Assembly (NCBI GenBank): GCA_002989075.1
Contig: PSQN01000017.1
Coordinates: 1,488,001 to 1,552,000, forward strand
Length of the DNA stretch: 64,000 nt
From: Arthonia radiata
Lineage: Eukaryota; Ascomycota; Arthoniomycetes; Arthoniales; Arthoniaceae
Direction of reading: 5' to 3'
Shown: piece by piece, positions 63,698 through 64,000 of the stretch
Position numbering within the stretch: position 1 is the first letter of the stretch
Layout: every line of letters begins with the position of its first letter
The notes under the pieces: model-generated
Database searches by the model: none
What the model was told of the DNA's origin: nothing
The model's input: only the letters and a program-made list of their open reading frames with translations
Program-made: the position numbers and the translations under genes

Positions 63698-64000
63698 GAT
63701 TGCAGCCTCCGAGTCTGCCTCAAGCAGAACACCTGACAACAATAAAGATGGGTTGATCCAGCCTACTTAATAAGCTTCGTACCGTAGATTCGGACGGCAA
63801 GGAGGTTCATTGGGGAATGGTCAATTCTTTCATATGCAAACCAGGCGGTTGGTAGGACGCGAAGGGCTGGGTAGTCAGCACGAGCTGGACGCGGGTGCAT
63901 GCATACTCGGCGTCTGTTTCACTCCAGCATCTTTTTACAGGCATCGCACAGGATTCTCATCCTTCTTCTAAGCCGGCTCATCAAATGTTTGCCCCCACAA
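63698..64000. other. Upstream region at window edge
   Basis: Promoter and 5' UTR of the receptor gene. A GTACGAAGC/TTAAG-bearing stretch near 63770 could be a 5'-UTR intron donor on the minus strand, not proven. No other gene visible. Confidence 0.35.

Overview
The window is nuclear DNA of a filamentous ascomycete. Most genes are broken by short spliceosomal introns of about 43-100 nt with GTRNGT donors, CTRAC-like branch sites and YAG acceptors, and the recognisable proteins are fungal (Sen54, Orc6, Cef1, Nmd3, Pex12, Uba2, a Git3-like receptor, a fungal rhodopsin-fold membrane protein, a trichodiene-oxygenase-type P450 relic). Protein style suggests Dothideomycetes, but that is an inference from memory of the families and is weak. 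Gene models below were built by joining reading frames at splice sites that keep phase and restore family motifs.

Layout. (1) 1-11.6 kb: two head-to-tail copies, about 5.95 kb apart, of a divergent gene pair: an HSPA12-type Hsp70-like ATPase on the minus strand and, from a shared 0.36-0.39 kb promoter, a plus-strand nuclear-looking protein of unknown family with a conserved C-terminal domain. The copies differ in introns, nucleotide-loop residues and frame integrity. This is the best candidate for an undescribed system. (2) 11.6-38 kb: a dense housekeeping block: a TRF/telobox telomere-binding protein, elongin C, Sen54, a small unknown protein, an MBL-fold hydrolase, an unknown protein, a large GPI-anchored repeat protein, Uba2, Orc6, the queuosine-salvage enzyme Qng1, Pex12, a membrane-anchored histidine-phosphatase-like protein without its catalytic histidine, Nmd3 and Cef1. 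(3) 38-47.4 kb: gene-poor accessory DNA with a LovD-like serine hydrolase, a short-chain dehydrogenase relic with a deleted core, a rhodopsin-fold membrane protein, a 294-bp inverted-repeat element, a P450 pseudogene and a divergent Erg6-like methyltransferase. It looks like a decayed secondary-metabolism neighbourhood. (4) 47.8-64 kb: a conserved fungal protein with an internal 24-residue repeat, TAF10, a convergent VOC enzyme / FAD monooxygenase pair, a secreted lipase-like hydrolase, a tiny coiled-coil protein whose start codon appears to be split by an intron, a GPI-anchored PEBP and a Git3-like G-protein-coupled receptor.

How genes work together: the housekeeping genes serve separate cell functions and show the usual fungal mixture of divergent and convergent neighbours rather than operons. 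The only clear functional pairing visible from layout is the duplicated Hsp70-like/unknown pair. The VOC/monooxygenase pair and the accessory block are weaker suggestions. No tRNA, rRNA, CRISPR array or intact transposon was recognised.
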